Source: Amyloporia xantha
Lineage: Eukaryota > Basidiomycota > Agaricomycetes > Polyporales > Adustoporiaceae
Length of the DNA stretch: 64,000 nucleotides
Reading direction: 5' to 3'
Assembly: GCA_036971615.1 (NCBI GenBank)
Contig: JAYKKR010000006.1
Coordinates: 124,001-188,000, forward strand
The position numbers and the translations under genes were made by a program. The notes beneath the pieces were generated by a model, which was not told the origin of the DNA, did not search any database, and saw only the letters and a list, made by a program, of their open reading frames with translations. Within the stretch, counting starts at the first letter, position 1, and each line of letters starts with the position of its first letter. Positions 37,028 to 51,188 of this stretch are shown here, one piece after another.

Positions 37028-37427
37028 CTATGCGCAACCAGTGACTCGGCACACCCCCCAAGTCGGCACTTGTGTGATGCTACACTCGAACACAGCTGGA
37101 TGTCTTAGATATTTCATACTGACACATGTTTGAATATGCCTACCGTCACTTCGAGCTTGAACGAAAGGAAACGGTTGAGTATTCGAAGAGTCCCTTCTTT
37201 TCGACGATTCAAGGCGTTTGTCACGCTGGTCAGTCACTCGCCGGAACCCTGCCGTGGCGGACTTCGTTCTGGCGCACGCATTTTGCCACAGGTGGCAAAA
37301 GCTACACTTCGGACTTAAGAATGCCGAGCGGACTTCGAAGTCGGCGTAAGTGACAGTCCGTGACGACGGTGTTACTTTTGCGTTACTGCCGACTAAGGGG
37401 GTGTGCCGAGTCGTTGGTTGCGCATAG
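37028..37427. mobile_element. MITE 2 (400 bp), TIR with TA target duplication, abutting MITE 1
   Basis: The left end CTATGCGCAACCA and the right end TGGTTGCGCATAG are inverted repeats. The match continues with two changes through GACTCGGCACACCCCC and then AGTCGGCA, about 45 bp in total. TA flanks both sides (37026-37027 and 37428-37429). The left TA is shared with MITE 1, so one element appears to have inserted into the TA duplication of the other. There is no coding capacity. Confidence 0.75.
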
Positions 37428-37429
37428 TA

Positions 37430-38398
37430 GTCCTATTCATATCATTCTACATCATCCGCATTAGCGCGCACTTCTCTTTGAAGACGGGCCAGGCACTGTC
37501 AAAGTGTGCACCTGACAACTTCCAACTTTCGCGGTTGCTGTCGCCCTCCTGTATACGAATTTCTGTTTATCTAACAACCTCCGGTGGACACAGCAGCGTG
37601 TATCAGTCCGCTGCAGGCATTTGTCTCTCCTCGCGCACACTATTACTTCTCACCCGAGGAAGTCAAGATGAAACTACCCTAAACAGCCGTCAATAGTTCG
37701 ACCTGTGTTCCGCATGGTGCAGCAGGTGAGTGCACAGTGGACTTGTCTATAGGACTTCGCTATATCCTTTCATCTCGAGCAAAATATTCTCTTCATCGCT
37801 TTTATGTTTATCGCTTCCACAGTATGTAAGCGGGCCGTGAATACTTGACACATTATAGCTCAAGTATTTTAAACATCGTCGGCACCACCGACATTTGAAT
37901 TTACGCTCTTGTAAGCTTGGTTTCCGACGATATGGCGCTCCACTGGATGAACACTGGCAACCGTGTATCAAGTCTGCTGTCAAGTGACTGTGAATTTCAC
38001 GTCTGGGCAACTTTCGCAATCGCTCTCGTCTTCTTCGGCGTTGCGGGCCGACGCAATTTCTCCCGCTCTTTGGGTATGTTGCATGGTAAGCCTACTCACC
38101 ACAAGAAAGATGAGGGCCACAAGTCCCAGTAGATCCCATGTGCAGAGAAAATCTAATAGCAGTGGTCCGCCGTCCTTGAGCTCGCTGCTATCAGTGACCG
38201 TTCCTTCGTCTCTGGATCTTGGAAGCTATCCAGCGACAGTTGGTCATGAGCACGATGATACGGGCTATATTTAGACTAGCCCACTCACAGTGTAGAGTGT
38301 CTCCGGCCTCAAGCTCTTGTCTCCTGTCTGTCCACTCCACTGATTGCACTAGGAAACTCGCTACGCGGGCGTCTTCGTACATCAACCACATTGGTAAT
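37430..38398. other. Intergenic, upstream of the carboxylesterase
   Basis: No frame with recognisable similarity. It may include the promoter and leader of the carboxylesterase gene. Confidence 0.4.
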
Positions 38399-40503
38399 AT
38401 GGCTCGCGTGCATTTGCAACAAGAGCTTGCTCTGTCTGCAGACCGTGTTGTCGTTGAGACGCAGTATGGTCCAGTCAGGGGTGGGCGTGCCGCGAACGGG
38501 GCTGCAGTCTTTCTAGGTGCGTCTCGTTTTTCTGTCCTCCCTGATCGCAGCTGATCAGCCCCGATCTCGTGCGATGCGGTCTTGTAGAGGTACCGTATGC
38601 GCTCTCGCCTGGCAGATTCCAAGATCCAGAGCCTCTGCCGTCCGATCATCGATACGAAGACAAGGACTACATCTATGAGAGCACTTGTAAGTGATGAATG
38701 ACATGACATGTCATGTCAGTTTACACATCGATTGCACTGATGTCATCTCGAAGACTGCGTCCAACCCAACAATGACGGACAGGCTGCCGGTATGACCTTA
38801 GAGCGCACGTACGTCGCATGATAGGCCGGCTAATCAGAACGACATAGGTACACCCTACGAAGACAAAGTCGGTTTGGGGCAGCCCTCTGAGAATCCGTGC
38901 GTACCAAGCATCGTAGTTGAGTGAAATGAGCGATTGATTCCTGTGCAGGTTGTTTGTCAACATCGTTTCTCCCCAACACTTCACGCCCGATTCTGGCTTC
39001 CCAGTGAAGGTCTACATTCATGGAGGGTATGCATCCCCCTGATTGAAACGTAATGATGAAATGAACGGGGTTTGCAGCTTCTTACAGTTCGGATCGCCGC
39101 ATGGATTGAGCGGGCAAGCACAATATATATCCGTGGAACGCTCGGAGGTCTGGGTCAACATAGGCTACCGTCTTTCAGCATTCGGATTTCTAGCTTGTGA
39201 TGAGCCCAAAGTGGAGGGTAATTTCGGCTTCAAGGACCAATGGCTTGCTGTCCTGTGGATACGCGACCATATCAAGGCTTTTGGAGGTGAACGATGATCT
39301 GTGTACGCCGCGTGACCTTATACTGACTCTGCGCGAAGGCGACCCACAGAACATACAGATCACAGGTCTCTCCGCAGGTGGGCTACGCTAGGGATGGCTA
39401 ACCTCGCGTAGAAACGACCTGAAATTGGTATGCAGGCGCCCACTCAGTACACCAGATTTTGCATCATGTCTCTCGCTTGCCTGAAGGCGAGATGGCCCCG
39501 TTCAAGTCCGCCATGCTACAGTCCAACGCCATCCTGTACGACTGCTGTTCTTGTCTCCGCTCAATATAGTGATATTAAATTAAAATCTCTTCTAGCACAA
39601 CTCCAAAGACGCCGGCAGAGTTGCGCCCACAATTTCAAGCTCTCTGCAGCGCTCTTAAACTGGATCCTGACGCTCCAGATGTATTATCCACACTGCGGGA
39701 TCCCGCAAAAGTTCCTGCCTCAGCTATCGCGCATGTGATTGAAACGGACGCGGTGGGGGTCGAAAATGGGACGTTCCGCGGTTGTCTGGACGGCAGCTGG
39801 CTGGCGACAACGCCCGACCCCATGACATGGCAACGTTCCGGAGGGTTTGCAAACGCCCTCAAAGCCAAGGGCGTCCGCAGCATCCTCGTCGGCGACCTTA
39901 CAGAGGAATGGTATCTGTACGCCATTGCACATCCGGTGAAAAACATGGATGATGTCGAGCGGAATGTGGAGAGATATTATCCCATGGATGTCGTAAAGAA
40001 GCTCATGCCTTTGTATCGGACCCTCCCAGCCGATGCGCCTGAAGATGATGCAAAGAGGCTTCTGGGAGACATTACCGGTGACGGACAAGTGCACCTCCCC
40101 ATCAGACTCCTTGCGAGAGACTTGATGGCGTCGGACTTTCCCGTAGTGCGGTACGAGATTCGCTGGACGCCTGAACAGATCCGGCCATTTGGTGAGTCTA
40201 TGTCTGGGTAGTCTTCTTCCAACTCTCACTAACGAGGTTATGACATCAGGATATGTTACGCACGGCACAGATCGCCCGCTCTGGGCGTTGCGCCTTCCGA
40301 TATTGCAACCGTCCCAGGCCAGTATCGCGCGGCAGTGGCTTGATACCATAGCTGACGCTGTGAAGACGGCTGAGGCTCATGGGAATTATAAAGGATTGCA
40401 GGAAGTATTGGCTCTCAAAGAAGATAAAACGATCGGGTGGAAGCAGGATGATAGGTGGGACGAGCTGATGCGTCTTCGAGAGGCTCTGCCGGACGAGGAA
40501 TAG
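38399..40503 (+). CDS. Type-B carboxylesterase family protein, probably intracellular
   Basis: Multi-exon gene; exon 1 is 38399-38516 and the next starts at 38588 (VETQYGPVRGGRAANG, then EVPYALSPGRFQDPEPLP). Typical COesterase blocks follow: SGFPVKVYIHGGFLQFGSPH (oxyanion hole HGG), VNIGYRLSAFGFLA, GNFGFKDQWLAVLWIRDHIK and FGGDPQNIQITGLSAGAHS. The nucleophile Ser is in GLSAG, split by an intron. The C-terminal half (from about 39590) is more divergent and ends LMRLREALPDEE; it contains EEWYLYAIAHP and YVTHGTDRPLW, where the histidine of the triad may lie in THG. No signal peptide is seen at MARVHLQQELAL, so it is unlike secreted lipases/esterases of the family. Substrate unknown. Confidence 0.85.
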
Positions 40504-40744
40504 ACCTTACATAAATGGCTTCTTCTCTTTCGTGACACATGCGATTTCCTGTTCGAATGGTACCTGGAAGATGAAGATATCATAACGAAGCCTTACGGTT
40601 AGACTGAGAATAAATCTCCAGGCATTCTATCGATGTTTAAGACGCCTTCTTCACAACTGCTGGCGACCACCTCATACTTCACTGTCGTACACACTGCATT
40701 CACGGGTTAATGGGCATTCATGATCGACTTAAGAGGTAAACTAC

Positions 40745-42179
40745 TCACTCCTTCAGCTTTGGATAGACTAGTTCTTCCTCGTCAACGTCCGGAGACAACC
40801 CGACGGCCAATGGATCCTCGGAGATATATGCCTCCTCTGCTTGGTCCCCAGTTGTATGCTCACTCCTCTCATTCGAATCAGTGAGGATCTCGTCCAGCGG
40901 CGCACCCAAATTTCCCGCAATGGAGCTTGCAAAGCGCACAGACGACATCTGTGACAGTCTCAGAGAACTGTTGCTGCCTTTGCTACTGCCAGGAGAGAGA
41001 TACACTCCACGCAGATTCAAGAAGAAGCGGGATATGAAAATAGAGGTCAGCCTGTAATAGAACGGGTCAGTAATCGTTCTTGGTGGCGGCCGTTTGTCCG
41101 TACACTTCAGTAAGGGCAGGCAGACACCCAAATGCCTGAGGAAGGGTAAGGATTAGACTTGCGCAGCGTGGACTATATTCTGACTCGCCTGGAATTTGAT
41201 TGCGACCAGGTTGATGACGTTGAGGACCAACAGTGACCTCAGGTCTCGTGTGAATCGAGCAGGGTTTAGAAGAGAAAAATTCATACTCACAAAAAATAGA
41301 TGGTACCTGTAGAATAAACGTTGAAGATACTGGCATGCTTCATATAGCGTGTCATAACATACCATCTCTTTGAATCAGACCGACCAAAGTACCCTTCCTC
41401 TTGACTTTGAGGAACGGTTGCGAAATGTCGATAGTCTTGATCCAAGTCAGGATGAGGACGATGCCATCTGTGGCGATGGCAAAGACACAGTTGAAAATGC
41501 TCACTTACTCTTCTGTGAACAAGTGTACATCGGAAAAATCTATTTTACTCACGTCTATCAGCCCCTCGTTAGTCAAGACCATATGAAGATACGGACTGCA
41601 ACTCACATATCACTTGCAGACGTACTCAAGTTGACATATTCCCCACAGCCGACGAACGGCGGAGGGGCTGATACAATCGTAACAGTGGTATAATAGTACT
41701 GGTCGCACACTATAAAATCAATGTCGTCATATTATGATACTTCCACTACGTACCGCATTGACACCGCATGGGACCAATCCCAGTAAGAGAGTAGCAACCA
41801 GTATTCTACGGTCCCCGTTCCAAACCGCGTACATGCGCAGAGAAGTGAATGCTAGAATACGTGAAAAGCTGAAAAGAGTTTGACGGGCAGCTTGACTTAC
41901 CGGCGATGACCAACTGCGAGATAATCGTGAGGCCCTGTGTGGTATGGAGCACGCCTGAACAACTGTGTCGTCTTTCAGTTCCCATACTCGTGGACAAGGC
42001 TAGGGCTTACATCTGGTGAAGAATAGGCGTAAGCACACACAAACAGACTCAGACGTGAAGGGCACGTACATTGTCTGCCGTATTGACAGGCAGGTTTTGC
42101 CACGGAAGCATGTCCACCAACATCAGGACGCGGTACACCAGGGTCAAATATCGATTCAACAGAAACAAAACGGTTGCTC
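40745..42179 (-). CDS. DUF6533-family membrane protein, 5' end not found
   Basis: The first recognisable exon starts after an acceptor at 42180-42182 and reads ATVLFLLNRYLTLVYRVLML, which is the end of the DUF6533 domain (…vLFllNRY…). Then come HSCSGVLHTTQGLTIISQLV, LRMYAVWNGDRRILVATLLL, DGIVLILTWIKT and RKGTLVGLIQRDG. The last exon has LTSIFISRFFLNLRGVYLS and SSLRLSQMSSVRFASS before an acidic tail ending YPKLKE. These are standard blocks of this Agaricomycete 7-TM-like family, whose role is unknown. The first about 30 residues of DUF6533 (with the expected YDxxLTxxxE region) are not seen upstream; that place is taken by a CTGAC-rich repeat block (42240-42620). The gene may be 5'-truncated by an insertion. 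Confidence 0.68.
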
Positions 42180-42239
42180 CTGTGACAGCTAACTACGTAT
42201 ATATATATATCGTGAACATTTGTGAATAAATGCACCTTA

Positions 42240-42620
42240 TATTTATCTGACGGCTACTGAGGACACTGAGTGCCCTGACAGCATCTGACGATCAAATCGA
42301 GAATTCGTCTGAGGTACAATTTGAGCCAATCTGACAACTGGAGCCCTGACTTCACTGACGGACCCTGACGAGTCCTGACGAGCGGTTCGTCAGGGCCGTC
42401 AGGCCATTTGCAGAAGTGCTGATGGAACTTGCGACCCCATATGCACCGAACCTCTTGCGCAAACGTTAAAACGAAATCGTAAAAGAGTAAAGCTTTGGGA
42501 CGTTAGGCAAAAATCCGTCTAGTACGAATTGATGATCCTCACTCGTGGCTGCGACTGAGCAAAAATTACTCAGCAACCTGACAATGCATAAGTCAGAAAT
42601 GATTCAGATTCGAGCTGACA
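42240..42620. repeat. CTGAC-rich repeat block with hairpin
   Basis: The pentamer ctgac or its complement occurs more than ten times in about 380 bp. A strong hairpin pairs CTGACGGACCCTGACGA (from 42355) with TTCGTCAGGGCCGTCAG (to 42402) with one bulge. Such clustered short motifs resemble subterminal repeats of DNA transposons, but I could not define terminal repeats or a target duplication. Confidence 0.5.
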
Positions 42621-42659
42621 ATCGGTGAAGAAACCCACATGTCGTCATATTTTGCCACG

Positions 42660-44600
42660 ACCAGCGCGGCGAATGCGGCTTGAGAGTCGGCCTGCGACAT
42701 ACTGGCAGCACGGCTGCGGAAGAAAATGAAAGACGGGCGACCAGTCGTCTACTTTTGCTTGAAACAGGAAGCCGTCGCGGCTATAAGTACATAGTACATC
42801 AACAAGGCACCGGCGCCGTGCACTGCATTGATCAACATGATGAACGCCTCATAGCGGCAATTCGACTGACCCTTGTCAGGGAAAGAAACCGGGAATCTGT
42901 CATACTCGAGCTCCCACCGTAGGTCACTCTGTGCACATGAAAATGAATTAATTTTAATTAATTTAATTTCTTGTGGCCATGCCACACCTATAAACTGACC
43001 GCGCCCTCTAATCACCTGCATCGGAACCCGAATAGCAGTCGTATTGTGAGCTTTCATCAGCATCGGTGCTCAAAGTACATATACACGAAATCCTGGCAAG
43101 TACTGCTGGCAATCCACTGGAGGTGCTGTCATTACGCTTACGAGGATAAACCCGAGGATCTCAAAAAATGCTGGCAATCTGCTGAAGGGAATGTCTGTCA
43201 TCGTCGGCGACAACCATATCATTTGGCCACGGCTGTCTAGGTTCAAGTCGTCTGCGGACTAGAAATCTGCTTTCAGCGGCACTGGTGTAAGATCCATTTG
43301 TTCGACGTTTAACGTGTGCTTCTATCTGACAGCTCACTTCTACTCGAGTCCCACACAAGCCGCCTATGACGGCGGCCATTGCCAATACTAAACGGCCCCT
43401 TGAGAAGGCTAGCGTACGTCTATCGCCCTCTGGATAATGTTATTGGCACGAGAGTAGGCGGATTAATATTCCTATATGATCACTCACTTCCTTCTGGCTT
43501 TAGTCTCATGGTCCACCGAGAGAGAATCTAAATAGGAATATGCAAGAATTTGGCATCAATGGCGCCAGGATCTCTCGTTGGCTGGACTGCAAATCACAGG
43601 TGCCAAGTTCGATGCTCGCATACCGTTGATTTCTCACTGCAGGACATCATAATGATGTCGTCTCCTTCTGACCACACACTGATTCGACTCGGGGGCATGT
43701 ATCAGTGGCTCCGTACGTCCGTGAACGTCGCATGGCTCATCTGCACTCTGCATCTGCACAACAACCAGCTCAGAGCTTCTATGTGAGCCGCTCAATTAAA
43801 TCTCTCTTTTCGTCGATGCTCAGCACAATCAACTAACCCTTTGCTGTCGGATGACCTTTCAATGTCGATCTTTGGGCCTCGTGAGCTACTCACGGCTTTA
43901 CAGTGATTTTGGTCTCAGAATCACTTCCTCTTCTCGAGATGAGACCCAGACGTATCTCTCCGGATGCTTTGGGCCACGCCTGTCACTTTCTGTTCTTCCT
44001 GATCGAGAAAACATCCAAGCCCTCTCGCAGAGGCTGCGCGATTCTCCATAGTATCCAAGTGATAAATGAACATTCCATTCTTGCGTCATGATACACTCGT
44101 GTTGGCATCCTGATGCGAATCCGCTCCGCTAGGAACGAACGCGTATGGATTACTATATTCTCGATGAGAGATGGAAACCATCTAGGTTTACGTACGTGGT
44201 TCAAGATGGCCATCGACCATCGATCCATTGGTTCCACGCCGTTGTCGCTCCGTGATGGTGAATATCAATTATGATTAGGCACCTGTTGGTTGTTAATGCT
44301 TGGGCAGGCTTCTAACATGACATGCGGCGGCTGTCTCAGATTTGATGCTTGAGTGCATCGGACCCTTGTTTTGTCATGTCATTCATTTCTCTAATAGACA
44401 ATAGACTACCCCATCTTCAACGAATAGCAGTGACCGTGGTCTGCGAGATCATATATAAGACTGTTATAGAATACGTATTCTGTGAGTCCGAGTCTGTCTA
44501 AGAAGTGTTCATAACGGAAATACAGTGGATGTGACTTCGGGGAGGATTGTCTGGAGCTACATATAAAACATTCAAGGTGTAGGACGTGGTGTGTTTCGTT
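42660..44600. other. Gene-poor stretch
   Basis: Frames near 42749-43063 (minus) and 43550-43790 (plus) have no recognisable motifs and no convincing partners. An AT-rich patch (ttaattttaattaattt) lies at 42944-42969. Confidence 0.4.
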
Positions 44601-44601
44601 C

Positions 44602-45541
44602 TTAGTTTTCACCGGATGACACAGACACAGGTGGAGTGAGAATAATGACTGAAGTGAACATCGTTGACGCCACGCCTGTCGACGTAGGACCCGACGAGGT
44701 AGTATTTGAATGGGATACCGCCTGACTTCCGTGCTGCGCAATAAACTTCATCAGCACGTCCGTTTGAGGGGGTGGTGGTTGAGGAACTGGCATGTCTTAT
44801 AATATACTAGTCAGTCTGTGAAATCGTTATGCAGCTTATGTTTATGTTGTAGGCAACCTACCATCTAGAACTAGGTCCGTTGTCTTCACTTTGGAAGGCC
44901 GTCTCCCGTGGCAAGTCCAGCCCAATGCATATAGAACGATCAAAGTCATAAGCACCAGAAATGCCACGACTCCGATTATAATGCCAGCTATAGCACCTGG
45001 ATCGAGAGTATCACGGGAAGCCGTACTTTGCGACGTGGGCTTTGACCCTGAGGTGGTTGTTATCGGTCTAGAATCCAACTGGCCTACATACTCAACATAA
45101 TCGAGGCAAAAGTACGTTCCATCTCCCCCTGTGGTGATGTTCAAGGTGTGCTCGCCAGATTGCAAGTCCGCTGACACGTAGAATGGCTGTGTGGAAGGCA
45201 ACGACTGGCCATCTACGTAAAAATCCGTGGTATTCCTGCCATCTAGAACAAAGGTAGCATTGGTTGCTTGTCTTCCCACAATGCCATATACTGCGACGAG
45301 TGTCCCTAGAAGATGAGATGGAGATGTCAGCCCTCGTATTCCGCTTCGACATGATGGGTGATACCAATAAAGTACCATTGAAGGAGAACTGTATCGATGA
45401 ACCGGCGATGCCAGTGCCGGAGTACGTTGAGTTGCCACCATAGCTGCATTCAGATGAGTCTGGGACCCAATTGGGTGAATAATGTAGTAGTGAGTCTGAA
45501 TCTTCGACCTTAAAGAGTACAGGTGTATTATCATTTGACAT
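44602..45541 (-). CDS. Single-pass membrane protein with Ig/lectin-like ectodomain of unknown function
   Basis: Three exons (45541-45376, 45305-44862, 44795-44602) give 267 residues in frame. The N-terminal part has SDSLLHYSPNWVPDSSECSY, then GSSIQFSFNGTLVAVYGIVG and STQPFYVSADLQSGEHTLNI, ending in DGTYFCLDYVEYVG. This is a common Agaricomycete ectodomain pattern, similar to a galactose-binding-like beta-sandwich. After a Thr/Ser-rich stalk comes one membrane helix (GAIAGIIIGVVAFLVLMTLI...) and a cytosolic tail with PVPQPPPPQ. Several NxS/T sites (NST, NGT, NTT) fit a secreted ectodomain. No signal peptide is present at this start; an upstream exon containing MMLLVMALPFVHRFAVVSV (near 45800) could supply it, but the splice is uncertain. 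Family members are uncharacterised. Confidence 0.7.
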
Positions 45542-46581
45542 TAGAGTAGATAGGAGCGACCACTTCAAGCTAGCGCACAATGAATTCAAGAGATAACCAC
45601 AGTACGAGACATGTGACTCACTGGTGAAATAAGGAACTGACTGCCGCCTGGAGAGTACCACAGGTACCTACACTGAGAGAATCGTCAAGAAAAGGATGCG
45701 GGTTCTCGTTCGGCCGTACATATAGGACTTCTTCGACAAGAGGGAACACCGAAACCACCGCGAACCGATGAACAAACGGCAACGCCATCACCAAGAGCAT
45801 CATACGTACACAAGTCTCATTTGCAGAATCAGCGCTAGACGGGTCCAGCAATCAATGGACCCATTACCCACACACAGTAGTCATGCAAACTTCCATTTAC
45901 TACCACCCATTGACAGCCACTCCATGAACTCTATAAAAATGGCAAATGCATAGGGTTGAACTGAGATCATTAGTGTTATTCTCGTAATTAAGAGAACTCA
46001 CCCAGACTTTAGCGGGACTCTATTGTGCGTTACGCACTGTACACGCGAATCAGTGGAATTTTATCTTCGAATACTGAGCCGAAAGTGACCCTAAGATCAG
46101 AGTTCATCCGCTGAGGCTGTGAGGGTTCACCGCAGTTGATAATCAATCAAACCGCTCTGTTTCAACACGACAGTTGACGTGGATCCCGCGCGCCTGCGTC
46201 GTAGCTATCGACTGAGCCACTGGCTTTTATCGTGAAACTGCGCTCAGGACGACAACTGAGGCAGTTCCATCCGGCCATTGCCTTCGGGCCATCACCAAGC
46301 CACACATAGGCACCGTTACGCTCGACGGGATGCCGATACGTTATGATGGTTCAAGTCCACAGTGCGGTCCGTCGGACTCCGCCGGGGAATGAACATTTGC
46401 TGAGTCCGGTATATAACAGGATCGGTATTGAGATATTCGAGCTTTGCGAGATTGCATCACGCTAGGATCAACAAGCCTTCAGCACTAGCAGTCCCGAGAA
46501 TCATTCAGTAATAATACAGTGCGAGTCGAAGAAGAACCACACAGGGGGATGGTGTGAGTGTAAACAGGTGTGAGGAGACGA
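45542..46581. other. Intergenic, possible upstream exon of the membrane protein
   Basis: The segment 45618-45851 (minus) could encode a signal-peptide-like exon for the membrane protein. The remainder (45950-46560) contains no recognised gene. Confidence 0.35.
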
Positions 46582-47608
46582 TCAGACACCGATCTCATCC
46601 AACCACTGCTCGATCTTTACAAAGCCCTCCTGTCCCTCGAGGGCAGCTTGGTTGCGCACGAGGAGTCTCTTGACTCCCTCGTCCATCCATAGTCTGTTCT
46701 TCGACATGATAGGGAGTTCTCGCTCTCCATAGAGAATTGCACAGGGAAACTTCGGCTCAAAATCGAATTCGCGCAGCGGAGTAGGGAGAAGCGCGTCAGC
46801 ATGAGGTCGAGTAGATGTGGTGGTTGAAGAAGCAGGCGGTGGTGATAATACTGCGTTCGAGGGTGGCGGAGAAATGAGCAGCAGTCCGGAGGCCGGGTGT
46901 GACGAGATGTAGGTCTGCGCGATGAGTGCACCTGATCCCCGCGCGATTATGACGGGTGGAAATGGAATTGAGGCGAGGCGGACGTGCGAGGATAATTCTA
47001 CAATGAAGTAAGTATGCCGGTGGTAGATAATTGAAATATTGATAAGCGCAATAAACCACCTCGACATATCAAACCCCACCTCCTATATACTGACATCTGT
47101 AACGGTACGGCTAGAACATTGGAATGAAATTATGAAATTACTCGCCACTGCTGGCGTCTAGGACACAGCGCGAGAGTATTGCTGAGGATACGGTCTTCCA
47201 CATCCAACTTGACCTGATACGCGCAAAGTCATCGCAAAATACAAACTCACCATCTTCGAAATGCTGCATGAGGGCCTCAGACGTGGTCCTTTGTTCAGGC
47301 AATGCCAGATCGATTTCCAAACATGTAAATCCGCGTTCTGCGAACATGGAAGCAAACATCCTCATTCTTTCGGGTTATATGAACGCAGTACGGTATGCCA
47401 TCATGCAGATTGCTTACCCATGCTGCGAGCGCGGATCCCAACTACTTGCAGAAACAAATACGAGAGGCGTGGGGACCTCACGCGGAGCAGAGGGGGGAGG
47501 TGTGCGTAGGACATAAGCCGTCGACGAGTGTCGGATCGATGTCGCACCCAGATAACTGACACTGAAGGTAACTGACCGAAAACAGGAGAAGTATCTTGCA
47601 TACGCCAT
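46582..47608 (-). CDS. Alpha/beta-hydrolase-like protein, possibly mitochondrial
   Basis: Three exons (47608-47418, 47366-47251, 46997-46582) give 240 residues in frame. Blocks include TPLVFVSASSWDPRSQHG, RMFASMFAERGFTCLEIDLA and FPPVIIARGSGALIAQTYIS, then SGLLLISPPPS and FPCAILYGERELPIMSKN, the order expected of an alpha/beta hydrolase. The position of the nucleophile elbow reads ARGSGAL rather than GxSxG, and a catalytic His near the C-terminus is not obvious, so it may be a non-catalytic member. The first about 30 residues (MAYARYFSCFRSVTFSVSYL) are rich in Arg, Ser and hydrophobics with no acids, like a mitochondrial presequence. The second intron is 253 nt, unusually long here. It diverges from SEC23 over 186 bp. 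Confidence 0.72.
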
Positions 47609-47794
47609 TCTAAACCAGCCAAGTAGAGACTGCTAGTATAACATCTGGATAAATAAGATAGACTATGCGCGACCTCGGTAGCGCCGAATGTACACGACAG
47701 TACGGGGCAAATATTCACAAACAGACACGTCGCTGAGCAGTGAGCTCTGCTCAATGAGTTTAGGCGTAACTACATCTTCTCATAAAACTGTATA

Positions 47795-50574
<2,780 letters not shown>

Positions 50575-51188
50575 GGAGGTATCATCGACGTGTCGGCTAT
50601 GTATTTATGACTTGTGATTGTTCTCTCGAACGACGATACGCGATTGAAATCCATGATCGGGATGTGGCGTGCGATCACTTCGACGAGACTGCCTCGGGGT
50701 GTTTCAATTAAACGCTCTCAGATGCAGTCAACCCAGTTGACGACGCTCAGCTTATGAACCCGATGTCGATGGAGGATATCAATCGGTCTCGCTACGTATA
50801 GTGTTGATATTTATGACCGGGTGGTCCTCGTCCATCGATTTGCGGTAGCGTTCGTTGGTGGTTGCAGGGGGCAACACATGCGAGCGCCAAGTGGAGCAGA
50901 ATGTGGCTTGGCTATCCGGAATCCGCAGCTGGGAGGGTTCTGGTGTCGTTCCCGATCCGTGCTTTCCCCGGGTGTGGCCTTAAGCCTGCTGGCGGAGGTA
51001 TTGCACTTGAACTTTCCTTCTGCTCTGAACTTTCACCTCCCGGGTTACTGGTAGTGGCAGCGTCCACGGGATAGCATCTTTGAATTTCTGCGGAGGTCCT
51101 GCAGAGTCTCTAGAGTACTGCCGCAGTTATACCCGTATCTTCAAGCATATATTACCTCTTTGGGTAATACTCCGAAACCGGCGCCGAC
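50575..51188. other. Intergenic between SEC23 and the MFSD5-type transporter
   Basis: No recognised gene. It contains the SEC23 3' end and the upstream region of the transporter. Confidence 0.4.

Noticed and set aside
46340..46355. tRNA B-box-like sequence (ggttcaagtcc)
   Set aside because: No A box or cloverleaf could be built around it on either strand.
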